The translations under genes and the position numbers were made by a program. Below, piece by piece: positions 25,986 through 32,941 of a stretch of 64,000 nucleotides of DNA. The DNA comes from DASZBR01 sp035943935 (GTDB lineage: Bacteria > Pseudomonadota > Gammaproteobacteria > DASZBR01). The notes under the pieces were generated by a model. The model made no database searches. It saw nothing but the letters and a program-made list of their open reading frames with translations, and was not told where the DNA came from. The number at the start of each line of letters is the position of its first letter. Position 1 is the first letter of the stretch. The stretch is from the NCBI GenBank assembly GCA_035943935.1, contig DASZBR010000019.1, forward strand, positions 1 through 64,000, read 5' to 3'.

Positions 25986-27340
25986 CCACCTCCGAGAGCT
26001 TGAAACAATGCGGCTGTATCTGTGAATTGTGCAGCTTTGGCTTGAATAAGATTTATTTTTGCCGTTTGATATTGGCGTTGAGCCGTTAATAAATTCAAAT
26101 AACTGACACCGCCCAGTTTATATTGTTTTTGTGTCATCGTCAGCGAATCATACGCGGATCGGGCAGCCAACTGCTGAGATTTTATCGCATCAGCATCATT
26201 TTGTAATGCTTGCAGTGTATCCGCGACATTCTGAAAACCTTGTAAGACCACTTGACGATATTGCGCGCAGGTTTGATCAAATGCATCGATCGCTGCACGA
26301 CGTTGTGCCAACAATGCACCGCCGTGGAAAATAGGCTGTAAAAAAGTTCCGCCGTAGTTCCAGATAATATTCGCGGGTGAAAATAAATTTGCAGTACTTA
26401 ATCCTGAACCACCATAAGCACCTGACAACGTAATTTGTGGATATAAATTCGCGGTGGCGACACCGACTTGTGCACTGGCTGCATGCAATAAGGCTTCTTG
26501 TGCACGAATATCTGGACGTTGACGGGCTAATTGTGAAGGTAAACTCGTCGGTAATTTTGCGGGCAAAGTTAATTCATTTAAATTTAATTTCAGTAATTTA
26601 AAGTCGCTAGGCGCCTGGCCCACTAATACGGCTAACGCATCTTGTGATTGTGCGAGACGCTGTCTTAAAGGTGGCAAAGTTGCTTGTGTGGATGCCAACT
26701 CACTGTCTTGGGTGAGAACATCTGCACCAGAAGCGCTGCCGAGTTGTACTTGTTTCTGAACAATATTTAATTGATTTTTTTGTGACTGAATAAGTTGCTG
26801 CGTGGCCTGAATTTGTTCTTCCAGTGAAGCGATAGTAATAGCCGTTGTGACAATATTAGATGTCAAGGTTAGGCGCGCAGCTTCAAATTCAAAACGTTGA
26901 TAATTCACTTGTGCACGCAGTGCTTCGATTTGACGTCGTGATCCCCCAAATACATCGAGGGTATAAGAAACATTCACTGTCGCGTTATAGAGATTAAAGA
27001 TAGTGGGTGATGTGGTTTGTCCTGTTGTGGACGTTGTCACACGTTGACGCGTACCCGATGCTTGTCCATTTATCGCGGGTAATAAAGACGAACCAATTTG
27101 TGCATTCAAATTTTCTTGGGCTTCTTTCAATGTAGCGTTTGCTGCAACTAACGTTGGGCTATTCGCTAATCCTGCTGTGACTAAATTATTAATTTCGGGA
27201 GAATGAAATACGACCCACCATTGCGCAGGAATATCTTGCGATTTCGCGACAGATGCATCGGGCGAATGATAATCAGGTCCGACCATGCAGCTCGAGAGCA
27301 GTAAACTGAATAATGGTAATAAGATATTAATGCGACGCAT
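25970..27340 (-). CDS. TolC/NodT-family outer-membrane lipoprotein
   Basis: From the ATG at 27340 the protein is 456 residues with a signal peptide and lipobox: MRRINILLPLFSLLLSSCMV, Cys at 18, then GPDYHSP as in OprM/NodT factors. A GTG at 27367 would add nine residues. Two outer-membrane-efflux repeats follow, with LPTSLPSQLARQRPDIRAQE between them and long helical Gln/Ala-rich parts. It forms the outer-membrane exit duct of the tripartite pump. First gene of the operon; an inverted repeat upstream may be an operator. Confidence 0.9.
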   Translation of the reverse strand: MRRINILLPLFSLLLSSCMVGPDYHSPDASVAKSQDIPAQWWVVFHSPEINNLVTAGLANSPTLVAANATLKEAQENLNAQIGSSLLPAINGQASGTRQRVTTSTTGQTTSPTIFNLYNATVNVSYTLDVFGGSRRQIEALRAQVNYQRFEFEAARLTLTSNIVTTAITIASLEEQIQATQQLIQSQKNQLNIVQKQVQLGSASGADVLTQDSELASTQATLPPLRQRLAQSQDALAVLVGQAPSDFKLLKLNLNELTLPAKLPTSLPSQLARQRPDIRAQEALLHAASAQVGVATANLYPQITLSGAYGGSGLSTANLFSPANIIWNYGGTFLQPIFHGGALLAQRRAAIDAFDQTCAQYRQVVLQGFQNVADTLQALQNDADAIKSQQLAARSAYDSLTMTQKQYKLGGVSYLNLLTAQRQYQTAKINLIQAKAAQFTDTAALFQALGGGWWQK

Positions 27341-27393
27341 TGAGTGTGATGATCCCCACGAAAACACTGATCCTACTGAAGATGGAGGTGTAT

Positions 27394-27420
27394 GTCACTG
27401 TATACTAGGTATAGAGTGAC
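27394..27420 (-). promoter_or_regulatory. Operator-like dyad upstream of the efflux operon
   Basis: GTCACT-g-TATA and TATA-g-AGTGAC form 11-bp arms with one mismatch around a CTAGG loop, 53-80 bases ahead of the TolC-like gene start. Size and symmetry suit a TetR/MarR-type repressor. No such regulator gene lies nearby. Confidence 0.5.
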
Positions 27421-27429
27421 CATGAAAAT

Positions 27430-28542
27430 CTATAAACTTTTTATAAAATCCCTGAATGCGGGATCTAAAACACCAATAACGCCTTCCCTATTTTTGAAAA
27501 CATAATCCATTAAAAGTAATTTTCTAACGGATTGTCGAACACTGGCCTCCGGCAAACCAGTTTCCCTGCAAACTTCTTGACCACTAGGAGACGTCGTTGG
27601 ATGACAAGCCAGATAACGCAATACTTTTCGTTGATTTTTACTCAATGCCAAAATATCTTCAGTAAACTCAGCATGCCTTGAATCGATAAAAGTCTCCCAA
27701 TATTTTTTTATACTTTCAACAGTTGGAAACTCATTTAACAACCAAAAATGTCCACAAATTCTATTAACAAAGCTAGGATGAAACTCAGATAAATTAAAAA
27801 TTACTTCCAGCACTTGGTCTGACAATGGTTTATGCCATTTTTCTTGTGCAGCATGCTGAATAAAATATACATAATCTTCACGAGAAATACGTTCAATCTT
27901 CATAATTTCACAAGAATTATAAAACGGACGATTTTTACTATTAAACATGTCTTGCAACATATGACGATGACTGCCAGAAAACACATAACTCACTAATTTA
28001 CTGTATTGCATAGCATGACGAATAGCCGCCTCTAGCGGATGATTTTGAATTTCACTCACTTGTTGAAATTCATCCATCACCACAACCACTCTCTTTTTAG
28101 CTAAGACAGCGGCATCATCGAGCTTCTTAAGCATTTCTGAAATATTTTCAACTGCAGTTAACTTGCTGCGCTCCGGATGAAAAGTAAGTTTCTGTCCACT
28201 GACGGTTAACACAATCTCTGGATTTAACCATTTAAACAATTTCAAGATACGCTGTTTAGCTTTCGTGGTTTTAGGTAAAATCGAATCAAGAAGATCACCG
28301 ATATACTTTATGATGATTCTTTCCATATCCTCAATTGAAACAGCCATAGTTAATTCCATAATGGCGTAGGGCAAACCCAGTTCTAATAGCACCTGATTAA
28401 TCAAACTGGTTTTTCCATACCGTCGAGTTGCCATCACCACGGTATGCCTACCCTGTTTAATAGATTCTTTTAATTGCTTTCTTTCCACCACTCGATTACA
28501 AAAGGCCTTACCTGTGGCGATACTAACCGGAAAAATTTCCAT
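27430..28542 (-). CDS. Archaeal-type ATPase (PF01637-like) with C-terminal winged helix
   Basis: The start at 28542 (370 residues) is chosen because the frame upstream runs through a long palindrome and CAGGGG lies ahead of this ATG. N-terminal part: RVVERKQLKESIKQ, then the P-loop MATRRYGKTSLINQV (about 34-48) and Walker B VVVVMDEFQQVSE. Sensor-like SYVFSGSHRHMLQDMF follows. The last 90 residues contain a winged-helix pattern (LSKNQRKVLRYLACHPTTSP, then TGLPEASVRQSVRKLLLMDY). This family is common in archaea and scattered in bacteria; the role is unclear. The winged helix suggests DNA binding, possibly at its own promoter palindrome. Convergent with nothing; divergent from the Nudix gene. 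Confidence 0.75.
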   Translation of the reverse strand: MEIFPVSIATGKAFCNRVVERKQLKESIKQGRHTVVMATRRYGKTSLINQVLLELGLPYAIMELTMAVSIEDMERIIIKYIGDLLDSILPKTTKAKQRILKLFKWLNPEIVLTVSGQKLTFHPERSKLTAVENISEMLKKLDDAAVLAKKRVVVVMDEFQQVSEIQNHPLEAAIRHAMQYSKLVSYVFSGSHRHMLQDMFNSKNRPFYNSCEIMKIERISREDYVYFIQHAAQEKWHKPLSDQVLEVIFNLSEFHPSFVNRICGHFWLLNEFPTVESIKKYWETFIDSRHAEFTEDILALSKNQRKVLRYLACHPTTSPSGQEVCRETGLPEASVRQSVRKLLLMDYVFKNREGVIGVLDPAFRDFIKSL

Positions 28543-28567
28543 CTCTAACAACCCCTGCTCATGAAAT

Positions 28568-28617
28568 CGTACACTATAGTACCGTATAACTATATACGGT
28601 ACTATAGTGTACGTCAA
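28568..28617 (-). promoter_or_regulatory. 46-bp perfect palindrome overlapping the ATPase promoter
   Basis: Two perfect 21-bp arms (28568-28588 and 28593-28613) surround ACTA. On the minus strand TTGACG (28617-28612), a 17-base spacer and TATAGT (28594-28589) make a strong promoter whose spacer and -10 lie inside the palindrome, 47 bases upstream of the ATPase start. A protein bound here would block transcription. The arms also contain the smaller palindrome ACTATAGT. Confidence 0.65.
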
Positions 28618-28678
28618 CAGGGATTCGTGGGCATCCACCACAACTTAACGTTAGAATAATGCCCACAAGGAGAACCCC

Positions 28679-29098
28679 ATGCAAAACCCCAGAGTCGGTG
28701 TCGGAATTATTATTACCAGCGGTCAAGAAATATTGCTCGCACAACGCAAAAATAGTCATGGCGAAGGAACGTGGACAACCGCAGGCGGACATTTGGAATT
28801 ATATGAAGACGTATTGTCTGCTGCAGTACGTGAGACAGAAGAAGAAACGGGCATCCTCTTAAACACAAATAATATTAGAGAGTTGGGATTTACGCAGGAT
28901 ATTTTCGAGCAAGAAAATAAACACTATATAACCTGCTTTTTAAGCTGCGAATTAGATAAAACAGTGGTTAAACCAAAAATAGTAGAGCCTGATAAATTCA
29001 GTTCTGAGTGGATTTGGTTTAATGTCAGAAACTTACCCACGCCTGTTTTTATTCCCGTTACCAATGCATTAAAGAAATTTCGTGATCAGCTTTTTTGA
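28679..29098 (+). CDS. Nudix hydrolase (NUDT15/MutT-like)
   Basis: The 139-residue protein carries a complete Nudix box: GGHLELYEDVLSAAVRETEE followed by ETGI (residues about 39-62), which binds the metal ion and hydrolyses nucleoside diphosphates linked to another group. The start RVGVGIIITSGQEILLAQRK and the SEWIWFNVRNLPTPVF region resemble nucleotide-sanitising enzymes of the NUDT15/Nudt1-like type. CAAGGAGAA precedes the ATG. A small hairpin (arms 28627-28634 and 28659-28666) lies in its leader. Single-gene unit followed by a hairpin. Confidence 0.88.
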   Translation: MQNPRVGVGIIITSGQEILLAQRKNSHGEGTWTTAGGHLELYEDVLSAAVRETEEETGILLNTNNIRELGFTQDIFEQENKHYITCFLSCELDKTVVKPKIVEPDKFSSEWIWFNVRNLPTPVFIPVTNALKKFRDQLF

Positions 29099-29099
29099 G

Positions 29100-29129
29100 A
29101 TCCCGATCAACGCTCGCGCCGATCGGGAT
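29100..29129 (+). terminator. Hairpin after the Nudix gene
   Basis: Perfect 9-bp arms ATCCCGATC and GATCGGGAT flank a 12-base loop starting two bases after the stop codon. There is no immediate T run, so termination is likely but may be inefficient. Confidence 0.5.
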
Positions 29130-29163
29130 TGAACACAGCAGATATTTTTAAAAGTAATAGGGT

Positions 29164-29694
29164 TTAAGATTTAACCGCAAGATCAGACTTTACACTCACA
29201 ACACCGCCCACTGCTCTAGCCAGTTGAACCGCGTTTTGACTCTGCGCAGAACTTTTTACAAATCCACTTAAATAAACCACACCGTTTTCGGTTTCGACTG
29301 TCGCACTCACGCCATGAATAAGCAAAACAATTTTTACTTTCGCTGTAATATACGCATCCATATAAGGTTGATGACTCGTTCGCACACGAAGCTGACTTGC
29401 ATTAACGCTTTTCACACCGTCTGTTGCTTGTGTGATTTGTATTGCCGCTGTCGCCTGTGTTTGTGAATCGGTTGATCCTGATAATGTCACGACACCATCA
29501 TTCGTTGTCACGCTAATCTGTTGATCACTGGTTATTGCGTTGATGGCTAAATCGCTTTTGACTTTTCCGGTGATAAGCGTGTCACTGATCGTGTTACCCA
29601 AACCCGACGATGCAAATACCAAAACAGGAAAAAAAACACTCATCAAAAATATAACGGCATAACCTCTCAGCTTTTGAATCCATTGCATATTCAT
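29164..29694 (-). CDS. Periplasmic BON-domain protein (OsmY-like)
   Basis: The 176-residue protein has a signal peptide (about 1-29, ending VLVFASS) and two BON domains (about 35-100 and 108-172), each starting with a T-x-K-V-K helix and containing V-x-x-x-x-G-V-V-x-L-S-G: ISVTTNDGVVTLSGSTDS and ATVETENGVVYLSGFVKS. BON proteins bind membranes or other envelope parts and are often stress induced. It follows a small membrane protein gene by 12 bases in the same orientation. Confidence 0.85.
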   Translation of the reverse strand: MNMQWIQKLRGYAVIFLMSVFFPVLVFASSGLGNTISDTLITGKVKSDLAINAITSDQQISVTTNDGVVTLSGSTDSQTQATAAIQITQATDGVKSVNASQLRVRTSHQPYMDAYITAKVKIVLLIHGVSATVETENGVVYLSGFVKSSAQSQNAVQLARAVGGVVSVKSDLAVKS

Positions 29695-29706
29695 CGTACC
29701 TCTCCT

Positions 29707-29916
29707 TTACCAAATACTTACATTAAACATCCAAAACGAAAGACAAAGTGGAACAATAAAACCAACAACGCTCACCCACATCGGAATCTCAGTTTTTCCA
29801 AAAACGACTTTCACTTTATAAAATAAACGCAGCAAATGCATCAACGCTACAAAGCCAAAAACAACTCCTGCAGTAACTAAAGCATCATAAGCCGTTAAAC
29901 CTGTGATAACTGTCAT
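29707..29916 (-). CDS. Small two-helix membrane protein (copy 2)
   Basis: The 69-residue protein has two hydrophobic helices (about 12-32 and 44-66) separated by LLRLFYKVKVVFGKTEIPMW and ends LSFWMFNVSIW. It is a paralog of the protein at 16206-16430, sharing the linker pattern HLLR-x-x-Y-K/R and the C-terminal S-I-W. GGAGAGGAC precedes the ATG. It lies first in a two-gene unit with the BON protein, hinting at an envelope-stress role; the family is not recognised. Confidence 0.7.
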   Translation of the reverse strand: MTVITGLTAYDALVTAGVVFGFVALMHLLRLFYKVKVVFGKTEIPMWVSVVGFIVPLCLSFWMFNVSIW

Positions 29917-29988
29917 CGTCCTCTCCTCTCCATTGATAACCGGAGCTTATGTTACCATTGCCGCTTCCCGATGAGGAGTCGTAAAATA

Positions 29989-30585
29989 ATGTCTTCATTG
30001 AAGTCTATTGTTTGGTTTTTAAGCCTCGCGTTTGTCACGCTGTGCTTTATCACATTAGGATTTATTCTGTTCTTGGGCTTTTCTGATAATACCCAACCCG
30101 CTGACGTTGCTGTCATTTTGGGCAACCAAGTCCATCGCAATGGCCAACCCTCTACACGTTTAGCCGCACGTCTCAATGAAGGCATTACGCTATATCACGC
30201 AGGTCTTTTTAAACACATTATCGTCAGCGGTGGAATTGAAAAAAACGGATGGAGTGAAGCGGTTGTCATGAAAAATTATTTAGTCACGCACCATATTCCT
30301 AGCACAGCCATTATTGAAGACAGCCATGGCAGTGATACCTGGGATACTGCACTGAACAGCAACGTTATTATGCAAAAAAAGGGTTATAAAAGCGCGCTGG
30401 TGATATCACAATATTTTCATATCGCGCGAATTTTATTGGCGTTTAAAAAATGTGGAATTTCGCCGGTATATCATGCGCATGCTAATTATGTTGAGTTACG
30501 GGATTTATATTCGACCCCGCGGGAAGTGTTGGCGATTTATTATTACTTATTGTTTCATTTTGATCAGGGGCGGGATGGAACTTAG
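29989..30585 (+). CDS. DUF218/YdcF-family membrane-anchored protein
   Basis: I choose the ATG at 29989 because GAGGAG lies ten bases before it; one at 29971 overlaps that site. The 198-residue protein has one N-terminal helix (about 6-30) and a DUF218 domain: ADVAVILGNQVHRNGQPSTR, LYHAGLFKHIIVSGG, then ALVISQYFHIARILLAFKKC. Relatives SanA and ElyC act in envelope biogenesis or vancomycin-barrier function in E. coli. Its 3' end overlaps a possible small gene on the other strand. Confidence 0.85.
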   Translation: MSSLKSIVWFLSLAFVTLCFITLGFILFLGFSDNTQPADVAVILGNQVHRNGQPSTRLAARLNEGITLYHAGLFKHIIVSGGIEKNGWSEAVVMKNYLVTHHIPSTAIIEDSHGSDTWDTALNSNVIMQKKGYKSALVISQYFHIARILLAFKKCGISPVYHAHANYVELRDLYSTPREVLAIYYYLLFHFDQGRDGT

Positions 30586-30664
30586 CCAACACGACATACG
30601 CGCCATAAACAGCAACGCAATATACCGCTAAAAAAAGCATCAGATACTTAAATCGTTTGGTCAT
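30482..30664 (-). CDS. Possible small single-helix membrane protein
   Basis: A 60-residue frame starting MTKRFKYLMLFLAVYCVAVY, with a basic start, one clear helix (about 7-26) and a polar tail. It starts 5 bases after the YafQ-like toxin stop and could be the third gene of that unit. GGGTAA is a weak ribosome-binding site. About 100 bases overlap the DUF218 gene on the other strand, so it may not be real. Confidence 0.4.
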   Translation of the reverse strand: MTKRFKYLMLFLAVYCVAVYGAYVVLAKFHPAPDQNETISNNKSPTLPAGSNINPVTQHN

Positions 30665-30669
30665 ATTTG

Positions 30670-30939
30670 TTACCCAAATAAATCTGCATGAGAGCCTAAA
30701 CGCTCAAAAACAATTTCGCGTTTTTCCGGTTTATAAATTAACAACCAATCTGGTTCGATATGGCATTCTCTTCTATCCGAATAATTTCCAACCAACCAAT
30801 GATCATGATATTTCTCGGGTAATCTTGAACCACCCAATAATATCTCTATAGCATCTTTAAGTTTTTGTATGTTTTTTCCACGTTTACGAGCCAACTTCAA
30901 GTCTTTCTCAAACCTTCTGGTGTAAACTGGCTCAAACAT
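30670..30939 (-). CDS. YafQ-family toxin (mRNA interferase)
   Basis: The 89-residue protein matches the YafQ pattern: MFEPVYTRRFEKDLKLARKR at the start, the His-rich segment PEKYHDHWLVGNYSDRRECH, then IEPDWLLIYKPEKREIVFER and the C-terminal RLGSHADLF, whose His is part of the ribonuclease site in YafQ. These toxins cut mRNA at the ribosome. It lies 12 bases after its DinJ-like antitoxin. Confidence 0.88.
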   Translation of the reverse strand: MFEPVYTRRFEKDLKLARKRGKNIQKLKDAIEILLGGSRLPEKYHDHWLVGNYSDRRECHIEPDWLLIYKPEKREIVFERLGSHADLFG

Positions 30940-30951
30940 TTTACATTCTTA

Positions 30952-31209
30952 TTAAATTCCCAACTTCTTAAACATATCTTTTGCATTTTTTGCACGCACC
31001 AAACCACGCTTTTGATCAGTATCCTTAAATACTTTAAGCGTTTCTTTATTCGGTACGGTAACATCAAAAGGAATACCCTTTCTAAGTCTTATCTGTGCCA
31101 TAAATAAACTAATTGCCTCTGAAACGGTTAAACCAAGCTTTTGAAGAACGTGCTCCACATCTATTTTTACCTTTTCATCAATCCTTGCTCTGACAGTCGC
31201 TGTTTTCAT
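30952..31209 (-). CDS. DinJ/RelB-family antitoxin
   Basis: The 85-residue protein begins with the ribbon strand TATVRARIDEKVKIDVEHVL and the helix LGLTVSEAISLFMAQI typical of DinJ/RelB ribbon-helix-helix antitoxins. The C-terminal part (KETLKVFKDTDQKRG onward) is the expected toxin-binding tail. It represses the operon and blocks the YafQ toxin. GGGGAG precedes the ATG. Confidence 0.9.
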   Translation of the reverse strand: MKTATVRARIDEKVKIDVEHVLQKLGLTVSEAISLFMAQIRLRKGIPFDVTVPNKETLKVFKDTDQKRGLVRAKNAKDMFKKLGI

Positions 31210-31350
31210 AGTTCTCCCCTTGTCTTAACATTGTAGCCTATCTGCACCACAAACTCAAACTCAGTATATGACTCAATTATCCCGCGAAATATCAGCGTAG
31301 ACGGCTTATTCACAGTTAGTTATGCTTGTTGCTCCGAAGAGGATTGCGTC

Positions 31351-31743
31351 ATGCACGACTATATTTATCAAGAGATAACCCTAAACAAAATAAGCCCAGA
31401 CATTTATTTTGCTTTTTTGGAGCTCTATTGGCCAAGTTTTGTTCAGCATGAAGGCCATATTTTTCTAAAAGAAACATTCTCAGCAGAAAAATTTGAGGGC
31501 CTCAAGTCGCAAAACGAAAATATTGGGTACTGGATGAATCTTGTGACAATCGATCCGTATTTTGAAAACGATGAAGATCAAGAAGAAAAAGCAGCGCATC
31601 TCTCAAAAAAACTGGTTGATCTATGGCAGGCCAAATTGGATAAAGAATATCCCGAACTCAAATTTACCGTTGCCACTCTTGAAGATAAAGAAATGGGAGA
31701 TTATGGTTTAACGTTTTATCAGGAAAAATATGCCAAAAAATAA
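31351..31743 (+). CDS. Conserved-looking hypothetical protein
   Basis: I do not recognise this 130-residue soluble protein. It is acidic with many aromatics: ISPDIYFAFLELYWPSFVQH at the N-terminus, GYWMNLVTIDPYFENDEDQE in the middle and GDYGLTFYQEKYAKK at the end. No signal peptide or membrane helix. GAGGA precedes the ATG at the right distance. It stands alone between two toxin-antitoxin modules, so an accessory or immunity-type role is possible but unsupported. Confidence 0.6.
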   Translation: MHDYIYQEITLNKISPDIYFAFLELYWPSFVQHEGHIFLKETFSAEKFEGLKSQNENIGYWMNLVTIDPYFENDEDQEEKAAHLSKKLVDLWQAKLDKEYPELKFTVATLEDKEMGDYGLTFYQEKYAKK

Positions 31744-31755
31744 ATGGGCTGCTAC

Positions 31756-31784
31756 TTTACACTAGTAACGAGGTGCGTTACTAT
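31756..31784 (+). promoter_or_regulatory. higBA promoter with embedded operator dyad
   Basis: TTTACA (31756-31761) and TACTAT (31779-31784) are 17 bases apart. An 8-bp inverted repeat, TAGTAACG and CGTTACTA (31763-31770 and 31776-31783), fills the spacer and covers the -10. HigA-type antitoxins bind such dyads to repress their own operon. The predicted start point falls within a few bases of the toxin ATG. Confidence 0.65.
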
Positions 31785-31792
31785 TTCTAATC

Positions 31793-32074
31793 ATGATTAA
31801 ATCCTTTAGATGTAAAGAAACACTAAGAATATTCAACTTGGAGCTTTCCAAGAAGTTACCTCGTTCCATACAACAAAGGGCTTATGAAAAATTACGTATG
31901 TTGCATAATTCAAAGGACTTAAACGATTTAAGAGTCCCGCCTGCTAATAACCTTGAAAAATTAAAAGGTGACCGAGCAGAAAATTACAGCATCCGAATTA
32001 ACAAGCAATGGCGAATATGCTTCAAATGGACAAACGGCATTGCTGAAGACGTAGAAATAATTGATTACCACTGA
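31793..32074 (+). CDS. higB: HigB-family toxin
   Basis: The 93-residue basic protein matches the HigB (plasmid killer) pattern: MIKSFRCKETLRIFNLELSK, PPANNLEKLKGDRAENYSIR and INKQWRICFKWTNGIAEDVE ending IIDYH. HigB cleaves mRNA during translation. As usual for this family the toxin gene comes first. There is no Shine-Dalgarno sequence in the short space behind the promoter, so the message may be leaderless. HigA starts 9 bases after the stop. Confidence 0.92.
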   Translation: MIKSFRCKETLRIFNLELSKKLPRSIQQRAYEKLRMLHNSKDLNDLRVPPANNLEKLKGDRAENYSIRINKQWRICFKWTNGIAEDVEIIDYH

Positions 32075-32083
32075 GAGACTAAC

Positions 32084-32395
32084 ATGAGCGCAATTAAACC
32101 CGTACATCCAGGCCGGATTCTTTTAAAAGAATTTCTTAAACCTTATAAAATTAGCCAATATAAATTGGCAAAAGATATTAGCGTCCCGTCGGTACGAATC
32201 AACGACATCATCCGAGAAAAAAGAGCCATTACTGCAGACACCGCATTAAGACTTGCAGCGTACTTTGGAAATTCATCAGAATTCTGGCTTGGTCTTCAAA
32301 AAGATTATGAGCTAGATCTCGCTCGCATTTCGCTTAAAAACAGACTGAAAAAAGAAGTTCACCCATTCAATTTCGAAGAAGCTTACGCTCAGTAA
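32084..32395 (+). CDS. higA: HigA-family antitoxin (XRE-type HTH)
   Basis: The 103-residue protein starts with the HigA hallmark KPVHPGRILLKEFLKPYKIS, followed by a helix-turn-helix (YKLAKDISVPSVRINDIIRE) and the conserved AYFGNSSEFWLGLQKDYEL. It neutralises HigB and represses the promoter in front of higB. Length is normal. Confidence 0.93.
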   Translation: MSAIKPVHPGRILLKEFLKPYKISQYKLAKDISVPSVRINDIIREKRAITADTALRLAAYFGNSSEFWLGLQKDYELDLARISLKNRLKKEVHPFNFEEAYAQ

Positions 32396-32397
32396 CC

Positions 32398-32937
32398 ATG
32401 TTAAACAAAAACTTTTTCACCCTGCTTTTCTTTTCAACAATCTGCTCTACTGCATGGGCAGATAATCTTCCTGTACAAGTCACGCAGAAAATTAATGAGA
32501 ATTATCCTGGCGCAAAAGTATTAGTCAAAACAGAATGCCCGCTGGGCGTAAAAAAAACTGATTCATATGGCGTGCTAATTAAAAATGAAAATGACTCACT
32601 CGACGCAATCATACTTTATAGAAAAAATAAAGAATGGAATTTATTGTCAGTGCCGCACAAACTACAGGGCAACGGTTTTTTCATTGCTGATTTTTTAAGT
32701 GATTATTATGATCATCCGAAGTCCTTTGATATTCTCTGCACAAATCCCAGAACCGACAAAGACAACATGAATACTGACGGAAATGCAGAGTTCACAAAAT
32801 TCGCTACTACATTGCCAAACAATGTCCAACATTTATGTTTATCCACTGATGTGACGTATAACAACTGGTATTGCTACACCATTAATCCAGCAACCTCAAT
32901 TCCAGAGGTATCCTATACTCAGGCCACTGCAGATTGA
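32398..32937 (+). CDS. Secreted hypothetical protein
   Basis: The 179-residue protein has a clear signal peptide (FFTLLFFSTICSTAWA, cleavage after about residue 21). The mature part reads DNLPVQVTQKINENYPGAKV and contains four Cys in its second half that could pair in the periplasm. It starts two bases after higA, so it may be cotranscribed. It is convergent with another secreted protein gene 4 bases away. No family recognised. Confidence 0.65.
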   Translation: MLNKNFFTLLFFSTICSTAWADNLPVQVTQKINENYPGAKVLVKTECPLGVKKTDSYGVLIKNENDSLDAIILYRKNKEWNLLSVPHKLQGNGFFIADFLSDYYDHPKSFDILCTNPRTDKDNMNTDGNAEFTKFATTLPNNVQHLCLSTDVTYNNWYCYTINPATSIPEVSYTQATAD

Positions 32938-32941
32938 GATT

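Noticed and set aside
28543..28641. 33-residue N-terminal extension of the ATPase
   Set aside because: It would be encoded by the palindrome and the promoter itself, and homology to the family begins only after the ATG at 28542.
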